Under the pieces are notes generated by a model. It searched no databases. It had not been told where the DNA came from and saw only the letters and a program-made list of their open reading frames with translations. Below are positions 24,981-32,251 of a stretch of 64,000 nt of DNA, piece after piece. Made by a program: the position numbers and the translations under genes. The stretch lies in contig NZ_JABGCG010000007.1 in the NCBI RefSeq assembly GCF_019799925.1, positions 248,001-312,000 on the forward strand. Direction: 5' to 3'. Positions within the stretch are counted from its first letter, which is position 1. Each line of letters opens with the position of its first letter. Source of the stretch: Blastococcus sp. CPCC 205250 (lineage in GTDB: Bacteria > Actinomycetota > Actinomycetes > Mycobacteriales > Geodermatophilaceae).

Positions 24981-25702
24981 GCGACGTGGACGTCGCCGTC
25001 GCCGCGGCGCGTGCCGCCGGGACGGTCCTGCTGGAGCTGCGCGGCCGGGGGCTGTCCGGGCGCGAGCTCGGGGACGCCGGGGACGCCGCGGCACAGCAGG
25101 CGATCGCCGCGGTGCTGGCCGCCGACCGTCCCGGGGACGCGGTCCTGAGCGAGGAGGCCGCCGACGACCCCCGCCGGCTCACCGCCGACCGGGTGTGGAT
25201 CGTCGACCCGCTCGACGGCACCCGCGAGTACGGGGAGCCCGGCCGCGCGGACTGGGCCGTGCACGTGGCGCTGTGGACCGGCGGCGGGCTCGCGGCCGCA
25301 GCCGTGGCGCTGCCCGGACTCGGCGAGGTGCTCGTCACCGACCCGCCGGCGACGCTGCCGGCGACTGCAGCCGCACGGCCCCGGATCGCGGTGAGCCGCA
25401 GCCGTCCCCCGGCGGTGGCCGCCGCCGCCGCCGAGGCCGTCGGCGGGGAGCTGGTGCCCCTGGGCTCGGCCGGCTACAAGGTGACCGCCGTCGTCCGCGG
25501 CGAGGTCGACGCCTACGTGCACGCCGGCGGCATGTACCAGTGGGACTCCGCCGCGCCCGTCGCCGTCGCCCTGGCGGCGGGGCTGCACGCCTCCCGGCTG
25601 GACGGCTCGCCACTGCGCTACAACGACCCCGACCCGTGGCTGCCCGACCTGCTGGTCTGCCGCCGGGAGCTGGCCGCGGACCTCCTGGCCGCCGTGCGCT
25701 GA
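24977..25702 (+). CDS. cysQ: 3'(2'),5'-bisphosphate nucleotidase CysQ
   Basis: The 241-residue enzyme is a Mg-dependent inositol-monophosphatase-fold phosphatase. Metal-binding motifs are visible: SEEAADD (near residue 56), VDPLDGTREY (near 76-85) and WDSAAPVAVA (near 189-198). Placed before cysD-cysN, it most likely removes the 3'-phosphate of PAP or PAPS, which accumulates during sulfate activation. GTG 24977 overlaps the thioesterase stop. The gap to cysD is 130 bp, so the cys genes may have their own promoter. General inositol-phosphatase activity cannot be excluded. Confidence 0.85.
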   Translation: MSDVDVAVAAARAAGTVLLELRGRGLSGRELGDAGDAAAQQAIAAVLAADRPGDAVLSEEAADDPRRLTADRVWIVDPLDGTREYGEPGRADWAVHVALWTGGGLAAAAVALPGLGEVLVTDPPATLPATAAARPRIAVSRSRPPAVAAAAAEAVGGELVPLGSAGYKVTAVVRGEVDAYVHAGGMYQWDSAAPVAVALAAGLHASRLDGSPLRYNDPDPWLPDLLVCRRELAADLLAAVR

Positions 25703-25832
25703 GGGCCATGCCGGACACTGGTGGGGGAATCCCCTCCGGACCGGTGTGGTTGGTGCTGGTCGGAGGAGTGCCCCGGCGCGCCCCCACGCCGCCGCGCGAG
25801 TCCCCTGTCGCCCAGCCCCGGAGTGTCCGTTC

Positions 25833-26741
25833 GTGACGAGTCCCGACTACCGGCTGACCCAGCTGGAGACGCTGGAGGCCGAGTCCGTCCACGTCATCCG
25901 CGAGGTCGCCGCCGAGCTCGAGCGCCCGGTGCTGCTCTTCTCCGGCGGCAAGGACTCGATCGTCATGCTCGAGCTCGCCCGCAAGGCCTTCGCGCCGGCG
26001 CGGATCCCGTTCCCGGTCATGCACGTCGACACCGGGCTGAACTTCCCCGAGGTGCTGGAGTTCCGCGACAAGCGGGTGGCCGAGCTCGGCGTGCAGCTGG
26101 TCGTCGCCTCCGTGCCCGACGCCATCGCGGCCGGCACCGTCAAGGAGGAGCCCAACGGCTCCCGCAACCGCATCCAGACGCCGGTGCTGCTCGACGCGGT
26201 CGAGGAGCACGGCTTCACCGCGCTGTTCGGCGGCGCCCGGCGCGACGAGGACAAGGCCCGCGCCAAGGAGCGGGTGTTCTCCTTCCGCGACGAGTTCGGC
26301 CAGTGGGACCCGAAGAACCAGCGACCCGAGCTGTGGGACCTCTACAACGGGCGCATCCACCTCGGCGAGTCGATCCGCGTCTTCCCGCTGTCCAACTGGA
26401 CCGAGCTGGACATCTGGCAGTACATCGCCCGCGAGCGCATCGCCATCCCGCCGCTGTACCTCGCGCAGGAGCGGGAGGTCGTCGAGCGGCAGGGGATGCT
26501 CTACGCGGTCAACGAGTTCATCCGCCCGCGCGACGGGGAGCAGGTGGTCCGCGAGACCGTCCGCTACCGCACCGTCGGCGACGCGAACCTGACCGCCGCC
26601 GTCCGGTCGCACGCCACGACGGTCGAGGAGGTCATCGCCGAGATCGCGGTGACCCGGATGACCGAGCGCGGCGCCACCCGCGGCGACGACAAGGTCAGCG
26701 ACGCCGCCATGGAGGACCGGAAGAAGGAGGGCTACTTCTGA
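25833..26741 (+). CDS. cysD: CysD, sulfate adenylyltransferase subunit 2
   Basis: The 302-residue protein is the catalytic small subunit of ATP sulfurylase, which makes APS from ATP and sulfate. The PP-loop SGGKDSIVML is at about residues 37-46, and further family motifs MHVDTGLNFPEV, FGGARRDEDKARAKER and PLSNWTELDIWQYI are present. GTG 25833 is the start with a GGAG about 10 nt upstream. Its stop TGA overlaps the cysN ATG, coupling both subunits in a 1:1 ratio. The full length matches the family. Confidence 0.96.
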   Translation: MTSPDYRLTQLETLEAESVHVIREVAAELERPVLLFSGGKDSIVMLELARKAFAPARIPFPVMHVDTGLNFPEVLEFRDKRVAELGVQLVVASVPDAIAAGTVKEEPNGSRNRIQTPVLLDAVEEHGFTALFGGARRDEDKARAKERVFSFRDEFGQWDPKNQRPELWDLYNGRIHLGESIRVFPLSNWTELDIWQYIARERIAIPPLYLAQEREVVERQGMLYAVNEFIRPRDGEQVVRETVRYRTVGDANLTAAVRSHATTVEEVIAEIAVTRMTERGATRGDDKVSDAAMEDRKKEGYF

Positions 26742-28093
26742 TGGCCGTTTCCCCTGGCGCCGCCCAGCCCGGCATCCACCCCGCCGAAGAAGCCGTCGTC
26801 GACGTGCACTCCCCCGTCGCCGAGCACGTCGTCGAGCTCGCCACCGCGCGCAAGGACATCCTCCGGATCGCCACCGCCGGCTCGGTGGACGACGGCAAGA
26901 GCACCCTGATCGGCCGCCTGCTCTACGACAGCAAGGCCGTCTTCGAGGACCAGTACGAGGCGGTGGCGCGGGCCAGCAAGGGCGACTTCGTCGACCTGGC
27001 GCTGCTGACCGACGGCCTGCGCGCCGAGCGCGAGCAGGGCATCACCATCGACGTCGCCTACCGGTACTTCAGCACCCCGCGGCGGACGTTCATCCTCGCC
27101 GACACCCCCGGGCACGTGCAGTACACCCGCAACATGGTCACCGGCGCCTCGACCGCGGACCTCGCGATCGTGCTGGTCGACGCCCGCAAGGGCCTGCTGG
27201 AGCAGAGCCGCCGGCACGCCTTCCTCGCCTCGCTGCTGCGGGTGCCGCACCTGGTCGTGGCGGTGAACAAGATGGACCTCGTCGGCTGGTCGGAGGAGAC
27301 CTTCGAGCGGATCAGCGACGAGTTCAGCGCCTTCGCCGCGAAGCTGCAGGTCCCCGACCTGACCGTCGTCCCGATCTCGGCGCTGCACGGCGACAACGTC
27401 GTGACCCACTCGCCGAACACGCCCTGGTACGAGGGCCCCACGCTGCTGCACCACCTCGAGCACGTGCACGTGGCCGGCGACCGCAACCTGACCGACCCGC
27501 GGTTCCCGGTGCAGTACGTCATCCGCCCGCAGTCCGACGAGTTCCACGACTACCGCGGCTACGCCGGGACCGTGGGCAGCGGCGTGCTCCGCGTCGGCGA
27601 CGAGGTCCAGGTGCTGCCCAGCGGGCTCACCACCACGATCTCCGGCATCGACGGACCGCGGGGACCGGTCGACGAGGCCTTCGCGCCGATGTCGGTGACC
27701 ATGCGGCTGGCCGACGACCTCGACGTCTCCCGCGGCGACCTGATCTGCCGGCCGGGCAACGCCCCGCAGGTGACCCAGGACCTCGACGCGCTGGTCTGCT
27801 GGATGGCCGACGAGCCGCTGCGCCCCCGCCAGCGGCTGGCGGTCAAGCACACCACCCGCTCGGTCCGGGCCGTGGTCAAGGAGCTGAGCTACCGGCTCGA
27901 CGTGAACACGCTGCACCGCGACCTCGAGGCCGGCGAGCTCGGGCTCAACGACATCGGCCGGGTGCGGCTGCGCACCACCCAGCCGCTGTTCGTCGACGAC
28001 TACCTGCGCAACCGGGTCACCGGCCGCTTCATCCTGGTCGACGAGGCGACGAACGCCACCGTCGGCGCCGGGATGCTGACCCCCGCCGGATGA
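26741..28093 (+). CDS. cysN: CysN, sulfate adenylyltransferase GTPase subunit
   Basis: The 450-residue GTPase drives APS formation by CysD. GTPase motifs are G1 GSVDDGKST (near residue 47), G3 DTPGH (near 121) and G4 NKMD (near 176), followed by two beta-barrel domains. Unlike mycobacterial CysNC, it has no C-terminal APS kinase domain, and no cysC is adjacent. Assimilation would then either proceed through direct APS reduction or use a CysC encoded elsewhere. ATG 26741 overlaps the cysD stop, and its own stop overlaps the MFS gene start (ATGA). Confidence 0.95.
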   Translation: MAVSPGAAQPGIHPAEEAVVDVHSPVAEHVVELATARKDILRIATAGSVDDGKSTLIGRLLYDSKAVFEDQYEAVARASKGDFVDLALLTDGLRAEREQGITIDVAYRYFSTPRRTFILADTPGHVQYTRNMVTGASTADLAIVLVDARKGLLEQSRRHAFLASLLRVPHLVVAVNKMDLVGWSEETFERISDEFSAFAAKLQVPDLTVVPISALHGDNVVTHSPNTPWYEGPTLLHHLEHVHVAGDRNLTDPRFPVQYVIRPQSDEFHDYRGYAGTVGSGVLRVGDEVQVLPSGLTTTISGIDGPRGPVDEAFAPMSVTMRLADDLDVSRGDLICRPGNAPQVTQDLDALVCWMADEPLRPRQRLAVKHTTRSVRAVVKELSYRLDVNTLHRDLEAGELGLNDIGRVRLRTTQPLFVDDYLRNRVTGRFILVDEATNATVGAGMLTPAG

Positions 28094-29328
28094 GGACTCG
28101 GTCCCGCATCGGGACCTGGCTGCTGGTCGCGGCGATCGTCGGGGTCGCGCTGAACCAGCGGCCGGCCGTGGTCGCGGTCGCGCCGCTGCTGGAGGACCTG
28201 CGCGCCGACACCGGGCTGTCGTCGGCGATGGCCGGCCTGCTGACCACGATGCCGGTGCTGTGCTTCGGGGCATTCGCGCCCGTCGCCCCGCGCCTGGCGC
28301 GGCGGTTCGGCCTGGAGAGCGCCGTCGGGGCGTCGCTGCTGCTGCTCGCGGCCGGCATCGCGCTGCGGCTGCTCTCCCCCGTGGCCCTGCTCTACGCCGG
28401 CAGCCTGCTCGCCGGTGCCGCGATCGCCCTGGCCAACGTGCTGCTCCCGGCCTACGTGAAGCGCGAGTTCGTCCGGCCCGGGGCGGTCATGGGCGCCTAC
28501 TCCGCCGCGCTGAACATCGGCGCCGCCGCCGGAGCCGCGCTGACCCTGCCGCTGGCCGGTGCCCTGGACGTCGGCTGGCGGACCGGGCTGGGCCTGTGGC
28601 TCTTCGTGGCCCTCGGCGGGCTGGTGCTCTGGCTGCCGGTCGCCGGCACCGGGCGGGCCCGCCGCAGTGCCGGCGGCACGCCGCCCGGCGGCTCCTGGGC
28701 GCTGCTGCGGCTGGGGCTGGCCCGCCGGGTCACCGCCTTCCTGGCCATGCAGAGCGTGCAGTTCTACGCGGTGGCCGCCTGGCTGCCGACGCTGCTGGCC
28801 GACTCCGGCGTCCCGACCGGCGAGGGCGGCCTGCTGCTGGGCCTGTCGAACGTCGTCGGGGCGGCCGGGGCCCTCGTCGCGCCGGCCCAGGCCGGCCGCA
28901 TGCACGGTCAGCGGCCGCTGGTCATCGCCGTCGTGGCCGCTTACGCGGTCGGGCTGACCGGGCTGCTGGTCTCCCCGGCCTCCGGCACCGCGGTCTGGGT
29001 GTGCGCCTGGGGCGTGGCGCAGGGGTCGGGCTTCGCCCTGGCGCTGACGCTCATCGTGCTGCGCAGCCCCACCCCGCTGGTCGCCGCGCGCCTCGGCGGG
29101 GTGGCGCAGTGCGTCGGCTACCTGGTGGCGGCGTCGGGACCGCTCCTGCTCGGTGCGGTGCACGACCTGACGCACGGCTGGTCCTGGCCGCTGGCGCTGC
29201 TGCTCGCGGCGCTGGTCCCCATGGCGTGGGCGGGCTGGGGCGCCGCGCGCGACGCCGTCCTGCCCGTGGCCGACGCCGACACCGCCGCCGACGCCGACGC
29301 CGTGCCGGAGCCGGTCAGCCGAGGCTGA
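28090..29328 (+). CDS. CynX/NimT-type MFS transporter
   Basis: The 412-residue protein has 12 predicted spans and the N-terminal pattern VGVALNQRPAVVAVAPLLEDLRAD characteristic of the CynX/NimT MFS group, whose members move small anions such as cyanate or nitroimidazoles. The cargo here is unknown. Direct overlap with cysN suggests co-expression with sulfate assimilation, so an anion or sulfur-compound export role is possible but speculative. ATG 28090 lies inside the cysN stop region. Its 3' end overlaps the convergent P450 gene by 14 bp. Confidence 0.82.
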   Translation: MRTRSRIGTWLLVAAIVGVALNQRPAVVAVAPLLEDLRADTGLSSAMAGLLTTMPVLCFGAFAPVAPRLARRFGLESAVGASLLLLAAGIALRLLSPVALLYAGSLLAGAAIALANVLLPAYVKREFVRPGAVMGAYSAALNIGAAAGAALTLPLAGALDVGWRTGLGLWLFVALGGLVLWLPVAGTGRARRSAGGTPPGGSWALLRLGLARRVTAFLAMQSVQFYAVAAWLPTLLADSGVPTGEGGLLLGLSNVVGAAGALVAPAQAGRMHGQRPLVIAVVAAYAVGLTGLLVSPASGTAVWVCAWGVAQGSGFALALTLIVLRSPTPLVAARLGGVAQCVGYLVAASGPLLLGAVHDLTHGWSWPLALLLAALVPMAWAGWGAARDAVLPVADADTAADADAVPEPVSRG

Positions 29329-30676
29329 CCGGCAGCACCTCGAAGCCCCGCAGCGTCCGCAGGTCCCGGCGTACCGGCCGGCCGGCCACGCGGAGCCCGG
29401 GGAACCGCTCGGACACCGCCCGCAGGGCGACCTCGGCCTCAAGCCGGGCCAGTCCCGCCCCCAGGCAGTAGTGGACCCCGCCGGAGAAGGCCAGGTGGTC
29501 CCGGGCGTTGCGCCGGGTGACGTCGAAGCGGGCCGGGTCGGCGAAGACGTCGGGGTCGCGGTTCGCCGCGCCGAGCAGCACCGTCACCCGGGTCCCCGCC
29601 GGCAGCCGCCGGCCGGCCACCTCGACGTCGGTGCGGGCCGTGCGGCCGGTGAGCTGCACGGGGCTGTCGTACCGGAGGACCTCCTCCACGGCGTTCGCCC
29701 AGCCCGCGGGCTCCTCACGCAGCGCCGCCCACTGGTCGCGGTGCCCGTCCAGCGCGACGACGGCGTTGCCCAGCAGGTTCACCGTCGTCTCGAAGCCGGC
29801 GCCCAGCAGCAGCATCACGGTGGCGTGCAGCTCCCGCTCGGTGAGCGCCTCCTCCCCCGGCAGTCCCACCAGCCGGCTGACCAGGTCGTCGCCGGGGTCG
29901 CGGCGCAGCCGGTCGAAGTGGTCGCGGAGGAAGGCGTGCATGGCGCGCAGCCCGCGCTCGGCGGCCAGGTAGCGGCGCAGCGGCAGTCCGGCGTCCAGGG
30001 TCGCCGCCGCGGCCGCGCCCCAGCGCAGGAAGTCCTCGCGGCGGTCGGTGGGCACACCCAGCAGCTCGGCGATCACCAGGACGGGCAACTGGGCGGCGTA
30101 CCGGTCGACCAGGTCCACCGGGCCCCCGGCGCCGGACAGGTCGTCGAGCAGCGCGTCGGCGGTGCGCCGGATCATCGGTTCGAAGGCGGCGGTGGCCCGC
30201 GGCGTGAACGCGCGGCTGACCAGCCGGCGGAAGCGGGTGTGGTCGGGCGGGTCGACGACGAGCATCGACGGGGGCTCGGCCACACCGCTGGCGTCCAGCT
30301 CGTCCCCGAAGCGCAGGGCCCACCCGACCAGTCCGGGGACCCGCGACCGGTCCCAGCCCACGCCGAAGGCGTCGGACCGCAGCACCTCCTGGGTCACCGC
30401 GTGCGAGGCGGTGACCAGGCCGAGCGCGCTGGGCACCAGCGGGCCGGCGGCGCGCAGCTGCTCGTGGAGGGCGTACGGCTCGTCGCGGACGGCGGGGTCG
30501 CGCAGCAGCCGGCCGACCGGGTCGCCACGGCGGGCCGCGCGGGCGAGGTACACCGCCGGCATGCCGTGCCGGACGGCGTAGCGGGCGGCCGTCCGAGCCG
30601 GGCGCAGCAGGAGCGCCGGCCGGGGTCCCGGGGCGGGTGCCGCGGGGAGCTGCTGCGGGCTGGTCAGCGTGGTCAT
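29315..30676 (-). CDS. Cytochrome P450
   Basis: The 453-residue heme monooxygenase has the expected P450 motifs: I-helix GAGFETT (near residue 288), K-helix ExxR in EEVLRYDSP, the PERF-like region and the heme loop FSGGVHYCLGAGLARLE with the axial cysteine at about residue 404. All are intact. The substrate is unknown; such CYP107/CYP-like bacterial P450s hydroxylate diverse small molecules. It needs ferredoxin and reductase partners, which are not adjacent. The ATG at 30676 gives an extended N terminus with a Pro/Ala-rich 20-residue lead. The gene overlaps the convergent MFS gene by 14 bp. Confidence 0.93.
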   Translation of the reverse strand: MTTLTSPQQLPAAPAPGPRPALLLRPARTAARYAVRHGMPAVYLARAARRGDPVGRLLRDPAVRDEPYALHEQLRAAGPLVPSALGLVTASHAVTQEVLRSDAFGVGWDRSRVPGLVGWALRFGDELDASGVAEPPSMLVVDPPDHTRFRRLVSRAFTPRATAAFEPMIRRTADALLDDLSGAGGPVDLVDRYAAQLPVLVIAELLGVPTDRREDFLRWGAAAAATLDAGLPLRRYLAAERGLRAMHAFLRDHFDRLRRDPGDDLVSRLVGLPGEEALTERELHATVMLLLGAGFETTVNLLGNAVVALDGHRDQWAALREEPAGWANAVEEVLRYDSPVQLTGRTARTDVEVAGRRLPAGTRVTVLLGAANRDPDVFADPARFDVTRRNARDHLAFSGGVHYCLGAGLARLEAEVALRAVSERFPGLRVAGRPVRRDLRTLRGFEVLPVSLG

Positions 30677-30792
30677 GGGCGCCTCTCGGCCGGGGACGAC
30701 GTCCGTCGGCCGCAGTCTGTCAGCGCCGTGCGCGCGTCCACCGGGAGGCCGCTCCGGCGTCGCCCGGGAGGTCCCGGGCGGCGCCGGGGGGA

Positions 30793-30951
30793 CTACTCGG
30801 TCGGGGCCGGCGGGTCGAGGTCCTTGCCCGCCCAGTCCTTGCCGGCGGCGTCGGCGTGCTCCGAGGCGCTGTCGGTCTGACCGGTGACGGTCTCGATCAT
30901 CTCCTCGTCGGACAGGCCCTCACCGGCGCTGTGGGTACCGGGCTCGGTCAT
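30793..30951 (-). CDS. Small acidic protein (52 aa), unknown
   Basis: ATG 30951 opens a 52-codon frame with an acidic, Gly/Ser/Asp-rich sequence (DEEMIETVTGQTDSASEHAD in the middle) and no hydrophobic segment. A clear AAGGAG lies 7-8 nt upstream, which supports translation; a GTG one codon earlier is an alternative. It follows the anti-sigma-type ATPase gene by 80 bp on the same strand and could share its transcript. I do not recognise a family. Intrinsically disordered stress-type proteins of this size are common in actinobacteria, but that is only analogy. Confidence 0.6.
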   Translation of the reverse strand: MTEPGTHSAGEGLSDEEMIETVTGQTDSASEHADAAGKDWAGKDLDPPAPTE

Positions 30952-31031
30952 CACGCATCTCCTTCGACTCGCGGACTGGTCCTCCCCGCCGTCCCCGGCG
31001 GCCGGACCGGTCAAACCCGGCGGGTCCGGAG

Positions 31032-31421
31032 TCACAGACCGGGCGGGCGCAGGTCGAACCACACGCGCTTGCCGCCGCGGTGGTCCTCGGCGCCCCACTG
31101 GTCCGCGATCGCCGCCACCAGGCGCATGCCGCGTCCGCGGGGGTTGTCCGTGCTCATCTCGCGGATGACGGGACGCACCCCTGAGCCGTCGGCGACGGCG
31201 ATGCGCAGCCAGTCGTCGGACAGCGTCAGCTCGAGGGTGAGGACGGTCTCCCCGCCGACGTGGTCGACGACGTTGGCCACGAGCTCGGTCACCAGGAGCG
31301 CGGCGTCGTCGTGGTCGTGCGGGGCCCGCCAGGAGCGCAGCAGGTCGAGCACGAGGTGGCGGGCGACCGGCACGCTGCGGGCGGTCGGGAGCAGGTCGAC
31401 GCTCGCGCGCAGGGTGGACAC
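31032..31421 (-). CDS. Anti-sigma-type ATP-binding protein (HATPase_c_2)
   Basis: The 129-residue protein is a lone GHKL ATPase domain of the RsbW/SpoIIAB kind. The N-box ELVANVVDHVGG (near residues 47-58), the G1 box VADGSGVRP and the G2 box RGRGMRLVAAIADQWG are present. Such proteins bind or phosphorylate sigma regulators, or act as standalone signalling ATPases in actinobacteria. GTG 31421 has TGGAGG upstream at good spacing. It is divergent from an HTH gene and the shared gap holds TTGCATG iterons, so control by that HTH protein is likely. No sigma factor lies nearby. Confidence 0.85.
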   Translation of the reverse strand: MSTLRASVDLLPTARSVPVARHLVLDLLRSWRAPHDHDDAALLVTELVANVVDHVGGETVLTLELTLSDDWLRIAVADGSGVRPVIREMSTDNPRGRGMRLVAAIADQWGAEDHRGGKRVWFDLRPPGL

Positions 31422-31470
31422 AGCCGGCCTCCAGGTGGTGGGGACGGACGGCGCGTCGCTCCGATTCGCA

Positions 31471-31480
31471 TGACGCGTCA
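31471..31480. promoter_or_regulatory. TGACGCGTCA palindrome
   Basis: A perfect 10-bp palindrome lies 50 bp upstream of the ATPase start codon and 2 bp from the first GTTGC-type inverted repeat. It may be a second regulatory site; its sequence differs from the iterons. Confidence 0.35.
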
Positions 31481-31482
31481 TC

Positions 31483-31577
31483 CCGTTGCGTGCAACGGAA
31501 CCATCACAGAACGCGTTGTGCAACCCCCCTTGCATGCCACTGCCGTTGCATGTCACTGCTGTTGCATGCAACCCCTG
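31483..31577. promoter_or_regulatory. GTTGCATGCAAC-type operators and 16-bp iterons
   Basis: The divergent gap holds a perfect inverted repeat CCGTTGCGTGCAACGG (31483-31498), GTTGTGCAAC (31515-31524) and three contiguous 16-bp units starting TTGCATG at 31530, 31546 and 31562. The last includes the perfect palindrome GTTGCATGCAAC (31561-31572). TTGCAT (31562-31567) and CATAGT (31586-31591) are 18 bp apart and could be the -35 and -10 of the HTH gene, so the last site overlaps a promoter. Cooperative binding of the adjacent HTH protein is the simplest reading. Confidence 0.7.
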
Positions 31578-31635
31578 TGAAGATGCATAGTGGGCAACTG
31601 AATGGCCCGGAACGGACCGTCGAGGGAGGCTGGAC

Positions 31636-32007
31636 GTGGCTGACGAGAGCACCGGAGGACCGGGCGATCCCGCGGCGGACGCGCTGCGCGCGCTGATCGC
31701 GGCGCTGGACGGATGCGTCGAGGAGCTGCGGTCGGCGCGCCTTCGGGCGGTGGACCTGCTCGCCCAGCGCGAGGCCGGCCGCCCCTGGATGGACATCGTC
31801 ACCGCCGAGGCGCGGCCGCTGGTGGTCGAGCGGATCAGCACCGTGCTGGCCAGCCTGGCGGGCGCCGGCAGCGCCTTCCGCCGGGAGCAGGCACACGCGC
31901 TGCACGCCGAGGAGGTGAGCATCAACCGGATCGCGGCGATGTTCGGCGTCACGCGTCAGCGCATCTCGGCGCTGCTCCGCGACCGCCCGGAGGACGAGAC
32001 CGCCTGA
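31636..32007 (+). CDS. HTH protein, likely regulator of ATPase/HTH pair
   Basis: The 123-residue protein has a helical N-terminal half (about 1-85) and a C-terminal helix-turn-helix (EEVSINRIAAMFGVTRQRIS, about residues 94-113) of the resolvase/sigma-4-like type. I do not recognise a characterised family. GTG 31636 follows GAGGGAGG at suitable spacing. Its position beside repeated GTTGCATG operators suggests it binds them and represses or activates both itself and the divergent ATP-binding gene. The N-terminal region may dimerise or contact the ATPase. It ends 240 bp before the hrpA stop, with convergent orientation. Confidence 0.75.
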   Translation: MADESTGGPGDPAADALRALIAALDGCVEELRSARLRAVDLLAQREAGRPWMDIVTAEARPLVVERISTVLASLAGAGSAFRREQAHALHAEEVSINRIAAMFGVTRQRISALLRDRPEDETA

Positions 32008-32233
32008 GCGACGACCAGCAGCCCCGAGCAGTTGGGTGCGGGCGTTGACGTCGTCCTCCCGCCCCGGCGCGGCGCCGAGGGCGAGCGCGAGCGGGTGGAG
32101 GTCGGCGACGCCCACCCCCCCGAGGTGCCCTGCGCGAGCAGGGCAGCCGGTGCGCCCGGATCGCGCTCGGGCGGCCGGCGGGGGAGCCGGACGCGCCGTC
32201 CTGGCGCGTGGTCGCCCGGGCCAGCAGCCATCC

Positions 32234-32251
32234 CTGAGCCGGCCGGCTCAG
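32234..32251. terminator. Hairpin at hrpA stop codon
   Basis: CTGAGCC (32234-32240) pairs with GGCTCAG (32245-32251) around GGCC, giving an 18-bp perfect palindrome that overlaps the hrpA stop. It may end transcription from the convergent HTH gene as well. The 230 bp between 32008 and this site show no gene. Confidence 0.5.

Noticed and set aside
25721..25770. Open frame with three clustered Cys codons (RCGWCWSEEC) before cysD, resembling a second cysteine leader
   Set aside because: The frame has no stop before running through cysD, there is no -10 at leaderless spacing and the RRxxDLxRVxS pattern is absent.
32030..32247. Possible small gene between the HTH gene and hrpA
   Set aside because: Frames here are Arg/Pro-rich, lack ribosome sites and read into hrpA antisense; only a terminator-like palindrome is supported.
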